Origin: Anderseniella sp039978075
Lineage (GTDB): Bacteria; Pseudomonadota; Alphaproteobacteria; Rhizobiales; Aestuariivirgaceae
NCBI GenBank assembly: GCA_039978075.1
Contig: JBDWCA010000006.1
Span: 1 to 64,000 of the forward strand
Direction: 5' to 3'
Length of the DNA stretch: 64,000 nucleotides
Shown here: piece by piece, positions 44,219-52,759 of the stretch
Layout of the letters: every line of letters begins with the position of its first letter
How positions within the stretch are numbered: position 1 is the stretch's first letter
Position numbers and translations under genes: made by a program
The notes under the pieces: model-generated
Databases searched by the model: none
What the model saw: only the letters and a program-made list of their open reading frames with translations
Told to the model about the DNA's origin: nothing

Positions 44219-45489
44219 CGCTCGCACTCGGCATCATGGCCGGCGCAGCCTTCGGGCTGGTTCTTTTATCTGCCTTTTTTTCCGGATCCGAAACAGCGCT
44301 GACAACATCATCGCGCCCGAGGCTTCACGAACTGGAAAAGCGCGGCGACAAGCGTGCACGCACGGTGCTGGACCTCAAAGAACAGCCTGAACGCCTGATT
44401 GGCGGCATTCTGCTTGGCAATAACCTGGTCAACATTCTGGCGTCTGCGCTGGCCACTACGGTATTCCTGCAACTGTTTGGTGAAAGCGGAGTGATTTGGG
44501 CGACCCTGGTGATGACCGCCCTTGTTCTGGTGTTCGGCGAGGTGCTTCCCAAGACTTATGCGATTGTCTATCCGGAGCGGTTTTCCCTCGCCGTTGCTTC
44601 AATCATATCCGTGCTCGTCAGAATTTTCGGACCGGTAGTGATTGCCGTGGAGGTGATCGTCAAGAATGTATTGTCGTTGGCCGGCGTCGACCTGGCCAAC
44701 GCCGGCAACATCCTGTCACCCCAGGAAGAGATCCGCGGCGCCATCAATCTGCATCACCAGGAAGGGGCCGTCGTCAAAAACGATCGGGACATGATTGGCG
44801 GTGTTCTGGATCTGTCTGAACTGGAATTGTCTGACCTGATGGTTCATCGGACAAAGACGTTCTCCATCGATGTCGACATGCCAAATGACGAAATAATATC
44901 TGAACTGCTGAAATCAGGCTTTTCCCGCGCTCCGGTGTGGCAGGACAACCCGGACAACATCATAGGCGTGCTGCATGCCAAGGACGTGCTGTCAGCCCTG
45001 CAGTCACACCAGGGCGATGCATCAAAACTCGACATCAAGGCAATCTGCTCTGATGCCTGGTTTGTGCCGGACACCACGACGGTAAACTACCAGCTCTCGG
45101 CATTTCTGCGGCGCAAATCACACTTTGCACTGGTGGTGGATGAATACGGTGAGGTTATGGGCGTGGTAACCCTGGAAGACATTCTGGAAGAGATTGTCGG
45201 TGATATTGCCGATGAGCACGATGTGATCAGTGCGGATATTTCACGCGAAGCGTCCGGCTCCATGGTGGTCAACGGGTCACTGCAAATTCGTGACCTGAAC
45301 CGGGCCAATGACTGGGAACTGCCGGACGAGGAAGCCAATACCATTGCCGGTCTGGTCATTCATGAAGCCCAGATGATCCCCGAAAAGGGCCAGGCTTTCA
45401 CGTTTCACGGGTTTCGGTTTGAGGTCGCCGGCAAAAAGCGCAACCAGATCACCCGCCTGCGCATCACACCATTGAAAAAGGCCGGCTAG
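44215..45489 (+). CDS. CNNM/CBS-domain membrane protein (HlyC/CorC family)
   Basis: The 424-residue protein has a DUF21/CNNM membrane domain (about 1-190, including FSGSETALTTSSRPRLHEL), paired CBS domains (about 205-325) and a C-terminal CorC_HlyC domain (about 335-420). The family is linked to magnesium or cobalt efflux and to haemolysin-like annotation. Cotranscription with aroK-aroB is inferred from the overlaps. The stop codon TAG lies on the edge of palindromic repeat copy B. Confidence 0.9.
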   Translation: MTLALGIMAGAAFGLVLLSAFFSGSETALTTSSRPRLHELEKRGDKRARTVLDLKEQPERLIGGILLGNNLVNILASALATTVFLQLFGESGVIWATLVMTALVLVFGEVLPKTYAIVYPERFSLAVASIISVLVRIFGPVVIAVEVIVKNVLSLAGVDLANAGNILSPQEEIRGAINLHHQEGAVVKNDRDMIGGVLDLSELELSDLMVHRTKTFSIDVDMPNDEIISELLKSGFSRAPVWQDNPDNIIGVLHAKDVLSALQSHQGDASKLDIKAICSDAWFVPDTTTVNYQLSAFLRRKSHFALVVDEYGEVMGVVTLEDILEEIVGDIADEHDVISADISREASGSMVVNGSLQIRDLNRANDWELPDEEANTIAGLVIHEAQMIPEKGQAFTFHGFRFEVAGKKRNQITRLRITPLKKAG

Positions 45490-45527
45490 AGCAACATGGA
45501 TTCGACTGAATTCATGAAGTTGCTCTA
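45487..45527. repeat. Palindromic intergenic repeat, copy B
   Basis: Outer arms TAGAGCAAC and GTTGCTCTA are perfect. The inner stem is ATGGATTC/GAATTCAT with loop GACT, and the 3-base bulge GAA is on the right. Its reverse complement matches copy A (14978-15016) in arms and bulge, so the two lie in opposite orientation. Its first three bases are the stop codon of the CorC-type gene. Confidence 0.7.
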
Positions 45528-45542
45528 ACATTCAGGACCCGA

Positions 45543-45818
45543 TCAGGCTTCCGGAGCGCTGGCAGAGATCGCCAGGGCATGGACCGGACCGTTCAACTCT
45601 TCCGCGAGCACGTCGTTGACCATGCGGTGACGCTGGATCAGCGACATGCCGGTAAACGCTTCAGCCTGAATCTTGACCCTGAAATGGGTTTCTCCTTCGG
45701 GCCGGGCGCCGGAGTGACCGGCATGTAGATGTGATTCGTCGATCACTTCCAGCGCGTGTGGCACCAGCGCTTTTGACAGTTTTTCGGTGATTGCCTGTCC
45801 GACATGGCCGAGCTGCAT
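45543..45818 (-). CDS. BolA family protein
   Basis: The 91-residue protein has the BolA fold with the glutaredoxin/Fe-S ligand region SHLHAGHSG and conserved THFRVKI, and RHRMVNDVL near the C-terminus. BolA proteins pair with CGFS glutaredoxins to handle Fe-S clusters or act in stress morphology. It is divergent from the J-domain gene, an arrangement typical of Hyphomicrobiales. Confidence 0.92.
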   Translation of the reverse strand: MQLGHVGQAITEKLSKALVPHALEVIDESHLHAGHSGARPEGETHFRVKIQAEAFTGMSLIQRHRMVNDVLAEELNGPVHALAISASAPEA

Positions 45819-45985
45819 GACTTATTGTTCCTTTTCCTGCACAAAATTCGACATGCAGGTCCATATTGATGACTTGTTCGTAATTTATGAGCTAATTGAA
45901 TTCCAAATGTCCACAACATTGGGTTACACTGTTGCGCTGCCAAGGCAGCCATCATTGTTCACGCACGACAAAAACCAGGCGACAG

Positions 45986-46621
45986 ATGAAACTGAATTCG
46001 AAATACTTCGACGGCATCCGCATCAAAAAAGGCGGCAAGGCGGAACCTGAGACATTCACCTGTGAATGGCCGGACTGTGAAGCCGTGGGCAATCACAAGG
46101 CGCCGAAGGGCCGCAATGCGGAGGGCGAGTACTTCCGGTTTTGCGTGAACCATGTGAAAGCCTACAACAAGTCCTACAATTATTTCGACGGCATGGCCGA
46201 CAATGACGTTGGTGCCTGGATAAAGGCATCGCAAACCGGCCATCGCCCGACCTGGAAACTGGGTGACAGTTCGTGGGCGGAAAACAAACGCTCGCGCGCC
46301 ACCAAATCAGCTTCCGGCAAATCCGCGCGCAGCGGGTATCGTCATGACAGTGATGTCAACGATCCGCATTCGATTTTTGAAGAGGCTGCCGGCACTCAAA
46401 GGGCAGCGACGTCCCGGCGCCGTGTCGGCAATGCCGAACGCAAGGCACTTGATACGCTGGGGCTTGATCCCGGCGTGACTGCGGACGAAATCAAGGCCAA
46501 ATACAAGCTGCTGGTAAAGCGGTTTCACCCGGACGCGAACGGCGGCAGCCGCGAGACCGAAGACCGGCTTCGCGACATCATCACTGCCTACAATTATCTA
46601 CGCGATGCGGGTGTGTGCTGA
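45986..46621 (+). CDS. J-domain-containing protein with N-terminal zinc-like region
   Basis: The 211-residue protein has a C-terminal J domain (about 155-208) with HPD at 181-183, which stimulates Hsp70 ATPase. The N-terminal region has cysteines C26, C31 and C53 and histidine H56 (CEWPDC and FRFCVNH), a possible metal site. The linker (about 95-145) is basic and Ser/Ala-rich. It is transcribed upstream of cobS. The ATG at 45986 fits the conserved MKLNSKYFDGIR start. Confidence 0.87.
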   Translation: MKLNSKYFDGIRIKKGGKAEPETFTCEWPDCEAVGNHKAPKGRNAEGEYFRFCVNHVKAYNKSYNYFDGMADNDVGAWIKASQTGHRPTWKLGDSSWAENKRSRATKSASGKSARSGYRHDSDVNDPHSIFEEAAGTQRAATSRRRVGNAERKALDTLGLDPGVTADEIKAKYKLLVKRFHPDANGGSRETEDRLRDIITAYNYLRDAGVC

Positions 46622-46693
46622 ATTGCAGCAAAAGTGCCCCTTGCTAGGGTTGCATTACTCGGACTAAAACCTCTTTGTATATGACCCTTGAGC

Positions 46694-46720
46694 CCCGGTT
46701 TTCCATGTGCGAAGACCGGG
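46694..46720 (+). promoter_or_regulatory. Hairpin in the cobS leader
   Basis: A 10-bp stem (CCCGGTTTTC and GAAGACCGGG, one G-U pair) encloses a 7-base loop 27 bases before the cobS start. The following TGTTGATTT is only a weak U-tract. It could end J-protein transcription or shape the cobS leader. It does not resemble a cobalamin riboswitch, which would be far larger. Confidence 0.45.
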
Positions 46721-46747
46721 TGTTGATTTCCCGGAGACCACTTTCCA

Positions 46748-47737
46748 ATGAACGCAAATACAAAGATCGAAGCACCAGGCATGCCTGATACGACCATTCC
46801 GGTGCGGAAGGTCTTCGACATAGATTCAGATCTGAAAGTTCCGGCCTATTCCAAAGGCAATGAATATGTCCCGGAAATCGATGAGGACTACCTGTTCAAC
46901 CCGGAAACCACACTGGCCATTCTGGCCGGTTTCGCCCACAACCGCCGGGTCATGGTGTCGGGTTTCCACGGCACCGGCAAGTCAACCCACATCGAACAGG
47001 TCGCGGCCCGGCTGAAATGGCCGCTGGTGCGCATCAATCTGGACAGTCATATTTCGCGAATCGACCTGGTCGGCAAGGATGCCATTGTCATCAAGGACGG
47101 CAAGCAGATCACCGAGTTTCGCGAGGGCATCCTGCCATGGGCCTACCAGAACAATGTGGCACTGGTTTTTGACGAATATGATGCAGGCCGTCCCGATGTG
47201 ATGTTCGTGATCCAGCGTGTGCTGGAAAGTTCCGGCCGCCTGACACTGCTTGACCAGGCGCGCGTGTTGAAACCGCATCCGGCATTCCGCCTGTTTGCAA
47301 CCGCCAACACGGTCGGCCTCGGCGATACGACCGGCCTCTATCACGGCACCCAGCAGATCAACCAGGCCCAGATGGACCGCTGGTCGATCATCGTGCAGTT
47401 GAACTATCTCAGCCATGAGCAGGAGTGCGGCATAGTTCTGTCCAAGAACAAGCCGTTCAATGATGCTGCCGGCAAAAAGGTAATATCAAACATGGTGCGT
47501 CTGGCGGACCTGACCAGAAACGCTTTCATGGTAGGCGATCTGTCAACCGTCATGAGCCCGCGTACTGTCATCACATGGGCTGAGAACGCCACCATATTCA
47601 ATGATGTCGGCATGGCGTTCCGGATGACATTCCTGAACAAGTGCGACGAGCTTGAGCGGGCCCTGGTTGCGGAGTTCTACCAGCGCTGCTTCGGAGTGGA
47701 ACTGCCTGAATCGTCCGCAGTCCTGGCTGTGAGCTGA
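46748..47737 (+). CDS. cobS: Aerobic cobaltochelatase subunit CobS
   Basis: The 329-residue AAA+ ATPase of the CobNST chelatase inserts cobalt into hydrogenobyrinic acid diamide in aerobic vitamin B12 synthesis. Walker A is GFHGTGKST at 72-80, Walker B is ALVFDEYDAG near 140, and LFATANTVGLGDTTGLYHGT is the CobS signature. cobN is not in the window. cobT follows 23 bases later. Confidence 0.96.
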   Translation: MNANTKIEAPGMPDTTIPVRKVFDIDSDLKVPAYSKGNEYVPEIDEDYLFNPETTLAILAGFAHNRRVMVSGFHGTGKSTHIEQVAARLKWPLVRINLDSHISRIDLVGKDAIVIKDGKQITEFREGILPWAYQNNVALVFDEYDAGRPDVMFVIQRVLESSGRLTLLDQARVLKPHPAFRLFATANTVGLGDTTGLYHGTQQINQAQMDRWSIIVQLNYLSHEQECGIVLSKNKPFNDAAGKKVISNMVRLADLTRNAFMVGDLSTVMSPRTVITWAENATIFNDVGMAFRMTFLNKCDELERALVAEFYQRCFGVELPESSAVLAVS

Positions 47738-47760
47738 ACCGGCAGACAGCAGAAAAACCA

Positions 47761-49644
47761 ATGGCAAATGATCGTGACGCACCGGCAGAGAACTTCAAGC
47801 GCGCCCTGACGCTCGCAATGAAGACGATTGCCGATGAGCCGGAGCTTACCTGCTCGTTCGGTGCCGAACACCCCGGCATTACCGACAAACGCGCACGCTT
47901 GCCGCAAGTTACCCGCGACGCGACCGCTGAAGATATTGCCGTGACCCGTGGCCTTTCGGATGCCATGGCGATGCGGCTTGCCAATCATTCGACCAGCGTT
48001 CATTCGCGCTATCTGCCGCAGGGCCAGCAGGCACGTACCGTATACGAGGCAATCGAGCAGGCCCGTGTCGAAGCCCTCGGCGCGCGCGCCATGCCGGGCA
48101 TGGCAGACAACCTGAACGCCATGCTGGACAAGCGCTTTGACGAAAAGGTCACTGGCCCCCTGCACAAGCGTGAAGACGCACCCCTGGAAGACGCGCTCGC
48201 GCTGATGGTGCGAGAACGCCTGACCGGTGAGGCCCCGCCGGATGCCGCAAAGAAACTGGTTGATCTGTGGCGCCCCTGGATTGAAGACAAGGCCAGCGAG
48301 AAACTGGACGGGCTGGATGACTGCATCCATGACCAGACAGCCTTCTCGCGCCTGTCTCGAGACCTGCTGGCGCGGCTGGAAATGTCAGACGAACTGGGCG
48401 ACGACCCGGACGATGCCGAGGACAATGACGACGACACCGACGATGATGCAGACGGTGAGCAGGACCAGACGGAAACCGGTCAGGAGGATGCTGAAACATC
48501 AGCGTCCGAAGACATGGAGCAAGGCGAAGCCGACCAGGACGAAACCATGGAAGACGCCATGGAAATGGACGGCTCGGAAGACATGGACGACATGCAGGGC
48601 GAAGAAGAGCCCGATGGCGACCAGCCATGGCGGCCTGAACTGCCATTTGCCTCCATGTCCAATGACAAGTTTTATCAGGTCTACACCAATCAGTTTGATG
48701 AGACGGTAGAGGCCGATGAGCTTTGTGACCCGGAAGAACTGACCCGGTTGCGCAACTATCTCGACAAGCAGCTGGCCAGCCTGCAGGGCGTGGTCGCCAG
48801 GCTTGCAAACCGTATGCAGCGCCGCTTGATGGCTCAGCAGAACCGCTCGTGGGACTTTGACCTTGAAGAGGGCATCCTGGACGCGGCAAGGCTGTACCGG
48901 GTGGTCATCGACCCGATGAGCGCCCTGTCGTTCAAGGTCGAACAGGACACCCAGTTCCGCGACACGGTGGTGACATTGTTGCTGGACAATTCCGGTTCCA
49001 TGCGCGGCAGGCCGATTACCGTTGCAGCCACCTGCGCGGACATTCTTGCCCGCACCCTGGAGCGGTGCGGGGTCAAGGTTGAAATCCTCGGCTTTACAAC
49101 CCGCGCCTGGAAGGGTGGGCAGGCCCGCGAAAAATGGCTGGCGGACGGCAAACCCGCCATGCCCGGCCGGCTCAATGATTTGCGCCACATCATATACAAG
49201 TCAGCAGATCAGCCATGGCGCCGTGCCCGGCGCAATCTCGGCCTAATGATGCGCGAAGGACTGTTGAAGGAAAACATCGACGGTGAAGCGCTGATCTGGG
49301 CTCACAACAGGTTGCTGGCACGCCCTGAACAACGCCGCATCATGATGGTGATCTCCGATGGTGCGCCGGTTGATGATTCAACTCTTTCCGTCAACTCCGG
49401 CAACTATCTCGAAAAACACCTGCGCCAGGTGATCGCCGACATTGAAAACCGGTCGCCGGTTGAACTGATTGCCATCGGCATCGGCCATGACGTGACGCGC
49501 TATTACCAGCGCGCCGTCACCATCGTCGATGCAGAAGAACTCGGCGGTGCCATGACCGAAAAGCTGGCGGAACTGTTTGAGGAACGCGCAGCAGCACCGC
49601 CTCCGACCAGCAGGGGCGGTGGCAGGATGCGCAAGGCCGGCTGA
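47761..49644 (+). CDS. cobT: Aerobic cobaltochelatase subunit CobT
   Basis: The 627-residue protein has an N-terminal domain, a highly acidic linker (about 218-290, mostly Asp and Glu) and a C-terminal von Willebrand A domain with the MIDAS motif DNSGS at 409-413. CobT works with CobS as the ATPase-adaptor of the cobalt chelatase. It follows cobS in the same operon. Confidence 0.96.
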   Translation: MANDRDAPAENFKRALTLAMKTIADEPELTCSFGAEHPGITDKRARLPQVTRDATAEDIAVTRGLSDAMAMRLANHSTSVHSRYLPQGQQARTVYEAIEQARVEALGARAMPGMADNLNAMLDKRFDEKVTGPLHKREDAPLEDALALMVRERLTGEAPPDAAKKLVDLWRPWIEDKASEKLDGLDDCIHDQTAFSRLSRDLLARLEMSDELGDDPDDAEDNDDDTDDDADGEQDQTETGQEDAETSASEDMEQGEADQDETMEDAMEMDGSEDMDDMQGEEEPDGDQPWRPELPFASMSNDKFYQVYTNQFDETVEADELCDPEELTRLRNYLDKQLASLQGVVARLANRMQRRLMAQQNRSWDFDLEEGILDAARLYRVVIDPMSALSFKVEQDTQFRDTVVTLLLDNSGSMRGRPITVAATCADILARTLERCGVKVEILGFTTRAWKGGQAREKWLADGKPAMPGRLNDLRHIIYKSADQPWRRARRNLGLMMREGLLKENIDGEALIWAHNRLLARPEQRRIMMVISDGAPVDDSTLSVNSGNYLEKHLRQVIADIENRSPVELIAIGIGHDVTRYYQRAVTIVDAEELGGAMTEKLAELFEERAAAPPPTSRGGGRMRKAG

Positions 49645-49664
49645 ACAAGTTGAAAGACGTGACC

Positions 49665-50675
49665 ATGAAGCACTTCAGATGGGTGATCGGATGTTGCTTG
49701 TCTGTAGCCATGCTGTTGCCGGTTCCATTTGCCAGCGCGGACGGCACCAAGATCTCGGTCAGCACGAACGTCAGAAGTTTCGCTCGGTTTGGAAATGGCG
49801 ACCTGCCGTCAGGCCTCACTTTCCTGGGTGGACTGACCCTGACCAGCGACAACGAGGATTTTGGCGGGTTTTCCGGCCTTGAAGTGTCACGCGACGGAAA
49901 ACGCTTTATCAGCGTCAGTGATCGCGGACACTGGCTGACAGGAGGCCTTGTCTATGAAGATGGCCGCCTGAAGGGTATTTCGAACCCCCGTCTCGCACCG
50001 ATCTTGAACCGCAAAGGCACGATCGGAGACCGCGAGTCAGGCCGGGACGCCGAGGCGGTTGCCGCCTGGAGTTCCAAAGGCCTCAAAGGCAAGATGATTG
50101 TCGGTTTCGAACGGCGCGAACGGGTCGAACGGTTCAACATTGCCAAACATGGTTTCAAGGCAAAGGCGAAACGGATAAAGAGCCCGAAAGCACTCTCGCA
50201 GGGTCAGAGGAACGGCGAACTCGAGGCCCTGGGACGGTTTTCAGAAGGCCCCTTGAAAGGTTGGCTGATAGCAATATCAGAACGCAATCATGCCAAGGAT
50301 GACAGCCTGCGCGGCTGGCTCTGGCGTAAGGGCAAGACCCGGGAGTTTCACATTCCGCGCCATGAAGACTACCTCGTTACAGGACTTGCCATCCTGCCCG
50401 GCGGCAGGGAAATCATCACCGTTGAACGCAGTTTCAAACCGCCGGTCCTGGTCGGCATGACGTTGCGCCGGTTCTCAATAGAAGACCTTCAAAGCCCCAA
50501 TACCGGGGCGGGTATACATGTGTTCTCCGGCAAGCTGACGTCCTACCAAATTGACAATATGGAAGGCATTGCCGCGCATCAGGACGACCGCGGCACCGTC
50601 ATTACGTTGATTTCAGATGACAATTTCAACAGGTCGGTGCAGTCGACCGTGATGTTCCAGTTCCGCCTGAATTAA
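49665..50675 (+). CDS. Secreted phytase-like esterase-activity protein
   Basis: The protein, about 336 residues, has a signal peptide (1-25, cleavage after ASA) and a beta-propeller-like domain of the phytase-like esterase type: FGGFSGLEVSRDGKRFISVSDRGHW, DAEAVAAW, GELEALGRF and TGLAILPGGREIITVERSF. Activity on a phosphate ester is possible but not shown. ATG at 49665 is preferred; a TTG at 49650 is an alternative. It lies 20 bases after cobT. Confidence 0.82.
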   Translation: MKHFRWVIGCCLSVAMLLPVPFASADGTKISVSTNVRSFARFGNGDLPSGLTFLGGLTLTSDNEDFGGFSGLEVSRDGKRFISVSDRGHWLTGGLVYEDGRLKGISNPRLAPILNRKGTIGDRESGRDAEAVAAWSSKGLKGKMIVGFERRERVERFNIAKHGFKAKAKRIKSPKALSQGQRNGELEALGRFSEGPLKGWLIAISERNHAKDDSLRGWLWRKGKTREFHIPRHEDYLVTGLAILPGGREIITVERSFKPPVLVGMTLRRFSIEDLQSPNTGAGIHVFSGKLTSYQIDNMEGIAAHQDDRGTVITLISDDNFNRSVQSTVMFQFRLN

Positions 50676-50695
50676 ACAGTTGCTGTGGCCGGAAT

Positions 50696-51253
50696 TCAGT
50701 CTGGACCAGGCACAACTGTGCCGGTGTCTCTTCCGTCAATACTGACGGCGTTCTTTCTGGCCCAGTAGCGCTCCACTCCGTCTGGTCCCATATCTTCATA
50801 AAACGGCAGCAGTTCTTCTGGCCCGCGCTGGCCCTGACAGGTCATGACCGGAACGCCCGTGCCACACGACGTCTGCACAAGATCAATGTCCAGGTCGAAT
50901 ATCTGGCGGCTGCCGGCCATGTCCGGAAACAACCCGGCAAGATCGTCCCAGCCGGCATCACGCGGATGCAGGGTCTTGGCCGTTCCATATGTTCTCAGGA
51001 TCAGTGCATCGCCTTCAAACGCGCAGAACATCAAGGTCATGCGGTTGGCTTCACGAAGATGGGCCGCTGTCTCGTTGCCGCTGCCGGACAAGCTCAGCCA
51101 GACAATGCGGTTGGGGCTCAGGACGCGCAGGCTATCAAGACCTTTGGGCGACACATTGACCCTGCCGTCAGGCGCAGCCGTGGCCACGAAGAACATTGGC
51201 TGGCGTTCTATGAACTTGATAAAACTTCCCGTTAGCTTGCTGCCTGTAGCCAT
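50696..51253 (-). CDS. Pyridoxamine 5'-phosphate oxidase-related FMN-binding protein
   Basis: The 185-residue protein has the split-barrel FMN fold, seen in VATAAPDGRVNVSPKGLDSLRV and RIVWLSLSGSGNETAAHL. Homologues are annotated pyridoxamine 5'-phosphate oxidase family, but few are true oxidases. The ATG at 51253 is chosen because the conserved region starts at SKLTGSFIKF. It converges with the phytase-like gene. Confidence 0.82.
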   Translation of the reverse strand: MATGSKLTGSFIKFIERQPMFFVATAAPDGRVNVSPKGLDSLRVLSPNRIVWLSLSGSGNETAAHLREANRMTLMFCAFEGDALILRTYGTAKTLHPRDAGWDDLAGLFPDMAGSRQIFDLDIDLVQTSCGTGVPVMTCQGQRGPEELLPFYEDMGPDGVERYWARKNAVSIDGRDTGTVVPGPD

Positions 51254-51323
51254 GGCTGTATCCTTGTTGTTGAACACACCGACAATGTCACACCCCTACT
51301 GACAACATCCTGTCAGCAGGCAT

Positions 51324-52004
51324 TCAGGTTTCGATGCCGCCGTCATGTTTGTCCAGGAATGCCACAACATCCAGCCGGGCCATGTCATCCACCGCATCAG
51401 CGAGCTGATCATGGCTCCAGTTCCACCATGCCAGTTGCAGCAGCCTGTGTGCAATATCGGGGTCAAACCGCCAGCGCACAAATCGCGCCGGCGTACCGGC
51501 GACAATGGCATAGGGCTCAACATTGCGTGTAACAACACAGCCTGCACCGACAACAGCACCGGTGCCGATCGTCACACCCGGCAACACAATGGCTCCATGT
51601 CCGATCCAGACGTCATGACCGAGCACGACCCTGCCCTCCTCCATGCGCTGTTCACGAAACCCATGGTCGAGTTTCTTGCCGACAAAATATTCATTGGCGC
51701 GATAGGTGAACTTGTGCTGGCTCACCCTGTCGATCGGATGATTGAGCGCATTGAGACGGACATCGGCAGCAATGGCGCAGAACCTGCCGGTCTGTGTATA
51801 GATCAACTCCGAATGGCGCTCCACATAGCTGTAGTCTCCCAGCGAAGAGGACCGCATCAGAACCCGTTCCTTGACCTCGCAGAACCGCCCGACCTTGCAG
51901 TCGCGCAGCGTTGCTGATGTATGGATTGAAGGCTCGCCGTCGCGGCTAGCGCCGGGCGAATGGCGCGACGGCCCGTTGTTTCCGGCTTTTTCGTTCATTG
52001 CCAA
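51324..52004 (-). CDS. Hexapeptide-repeat acyltransferase of the phosphonate-metabolism type
   Basis: The protein, about 226 residues, has a left-handed beta-helix with repeats such as VWIGHGAIVLPGVTIGTGAVVGAG and ends with RFVRWRFDPDIAHRLLQLAWW. The closest family I recognise is TIGR03308, a hexapeptide transferase found with phn genes, but no phn genes are near. The acyl donor and acceptor are unknown. It lies downstream of rpmB across a terminator. An ATG at 51998 is also possible. Confidence 0.77.
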   Translation of the reverse strand: MAMNEKAGNNGPSRHSPGASRDGEPSIHTSATLRDCKVGRFCEVKERVLMRSSSLGDYSYVERHSELIYTQTGRFCAIAADVRLNALNHPIDRVSQHKFTYRANEYFVGKKLDHGFREQRMEEGRVVLGHDVWIGHGAIVLPGVTIGTGAVVGAGCVVTRNVEPYAIVAGTPARFVRWRFDPDIAHRLLQLAWWNWSHDQLADAVDDMARLDVVAFLDKHDGGIET

Positions 52005-52009
52005 AACCC

Positions 52010-52043
52010 ACCAACAAAAAAGGCCGCTCCTTCAGGAGCGGCC
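52010..52043 (-). terminator. Rho-independent terminator after rpmB
   Basis: A perfect 9-bp GC-rich stem (GGCCGCTCC and GGAGCGGCC) with loop TTCA is followed on the minus strand by TTTTTT. It lies 45 bases past the rpmB stop and also overlaps the approach to the acyltransferase gene. Confidence 0.9.
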
Positions 52044-52087
52044 GGAACCCTGTAACAGGTAGAGAGCTGCAGAGGTCTGGTGCTGCC

Positions 52088-52381
52088 TCAGGCAGCAGCA
52101 GCCGCCAGTTTCTTTTCAACCTGACGCTTCACCCGCTTGGCCGACAGCGACAATTCCGTGTCACGGGCCTTGAGCAGATAGGCATCAAGTCCGCCGCGAT
52201 GCTCGACAGAGCGCAGGGCGGCAGCTGACACCTTGAATGCGAAATCGCGGCCAAGGCTCTCACTCATCAGGTGCACCTGGCACAGATTGGGCAGAAAGCG
52301 GCGGCGGGACTTGTTGTTGGCGTGGCTGACATTATTGCCTGCCAGAACACCCTTGCCGGTCAACTCACAACGACGGGCCAT
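52088..52381 (-). CDS. rpmB: 50S ribosomal protein L28
   Basis: The 97-residue protein begins MARRCELTGKGVLAGNNVSH and has the L28 core NKSRRRFLPNLCQV, with a lysine-rich C-terminal tail typical of the alphaproteobacterial form. It sits in the 50S subunit near the exit tunnel. A strong terminator follows. Divergent from the DUF3108 gene. Confidence 0.97.
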   Translation of the reverse strand: MARRCELTGKGVLAGNNVSHANNKSRRRFLPNLCQVHLMSESLGRDFAFKVSAAALRSVEHRGGLDAYLLKARDTELSLSAKRVKRQVEKKLAAAAA

Positions 52382-52759
52382 GTTAAATACTCCAATTTGT
52401 TCAGCATTTCCGGTTGCCGTACGTACCTTGTTTCAAGGCGAACTAAGTGAAGGCGCCGAATGGCCCATAAACACAAAGTCCGGCGCCAGCGGGCCGGATC
52501 AAATTCATCGCGTGTCTATAGGCAAGCTCAGGTCCCTCGTCAAGCCCGGTTTTGCGGCACTGCCCCATATGGACACCAGACTGAAGATCAAAGATACTCG
52601 GCAATTCGGTTCAATACCTTGTGATGCAGGCAGGGCATACCATATTCACGGCACAAACAGGCTCTAGCAACCGCTTTCATTCAGCAACCGTTCAGGCAAG
52701 ATCATGCAAACACCGTTCAGACCGACACGACTGACAAAAACGGGGGTACCGCAGACATT
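52382..52759 (+). other. Intergenic region between rpmB and the DUF3108 gene
   Basis: I see no gene in this 378-base gap. It must hold the divergent promoters of rpmB and of the DUF3108 gene, but no strong -35/-10 pair stands out. Open frames crossing it are unsupported. Confidence 0.5.

Noticed and set aside
46622..46747. A cobalamin riboswitch before cobS
   Set aside because: The leader is too short and lacks the B12-box; only a simple hairpin is present.
52233..52667. A 144-residue open frame across rpmB and the following gap
   Set aside because: Its first part is antisense to rpmB and the rest has no recognisable sequence.
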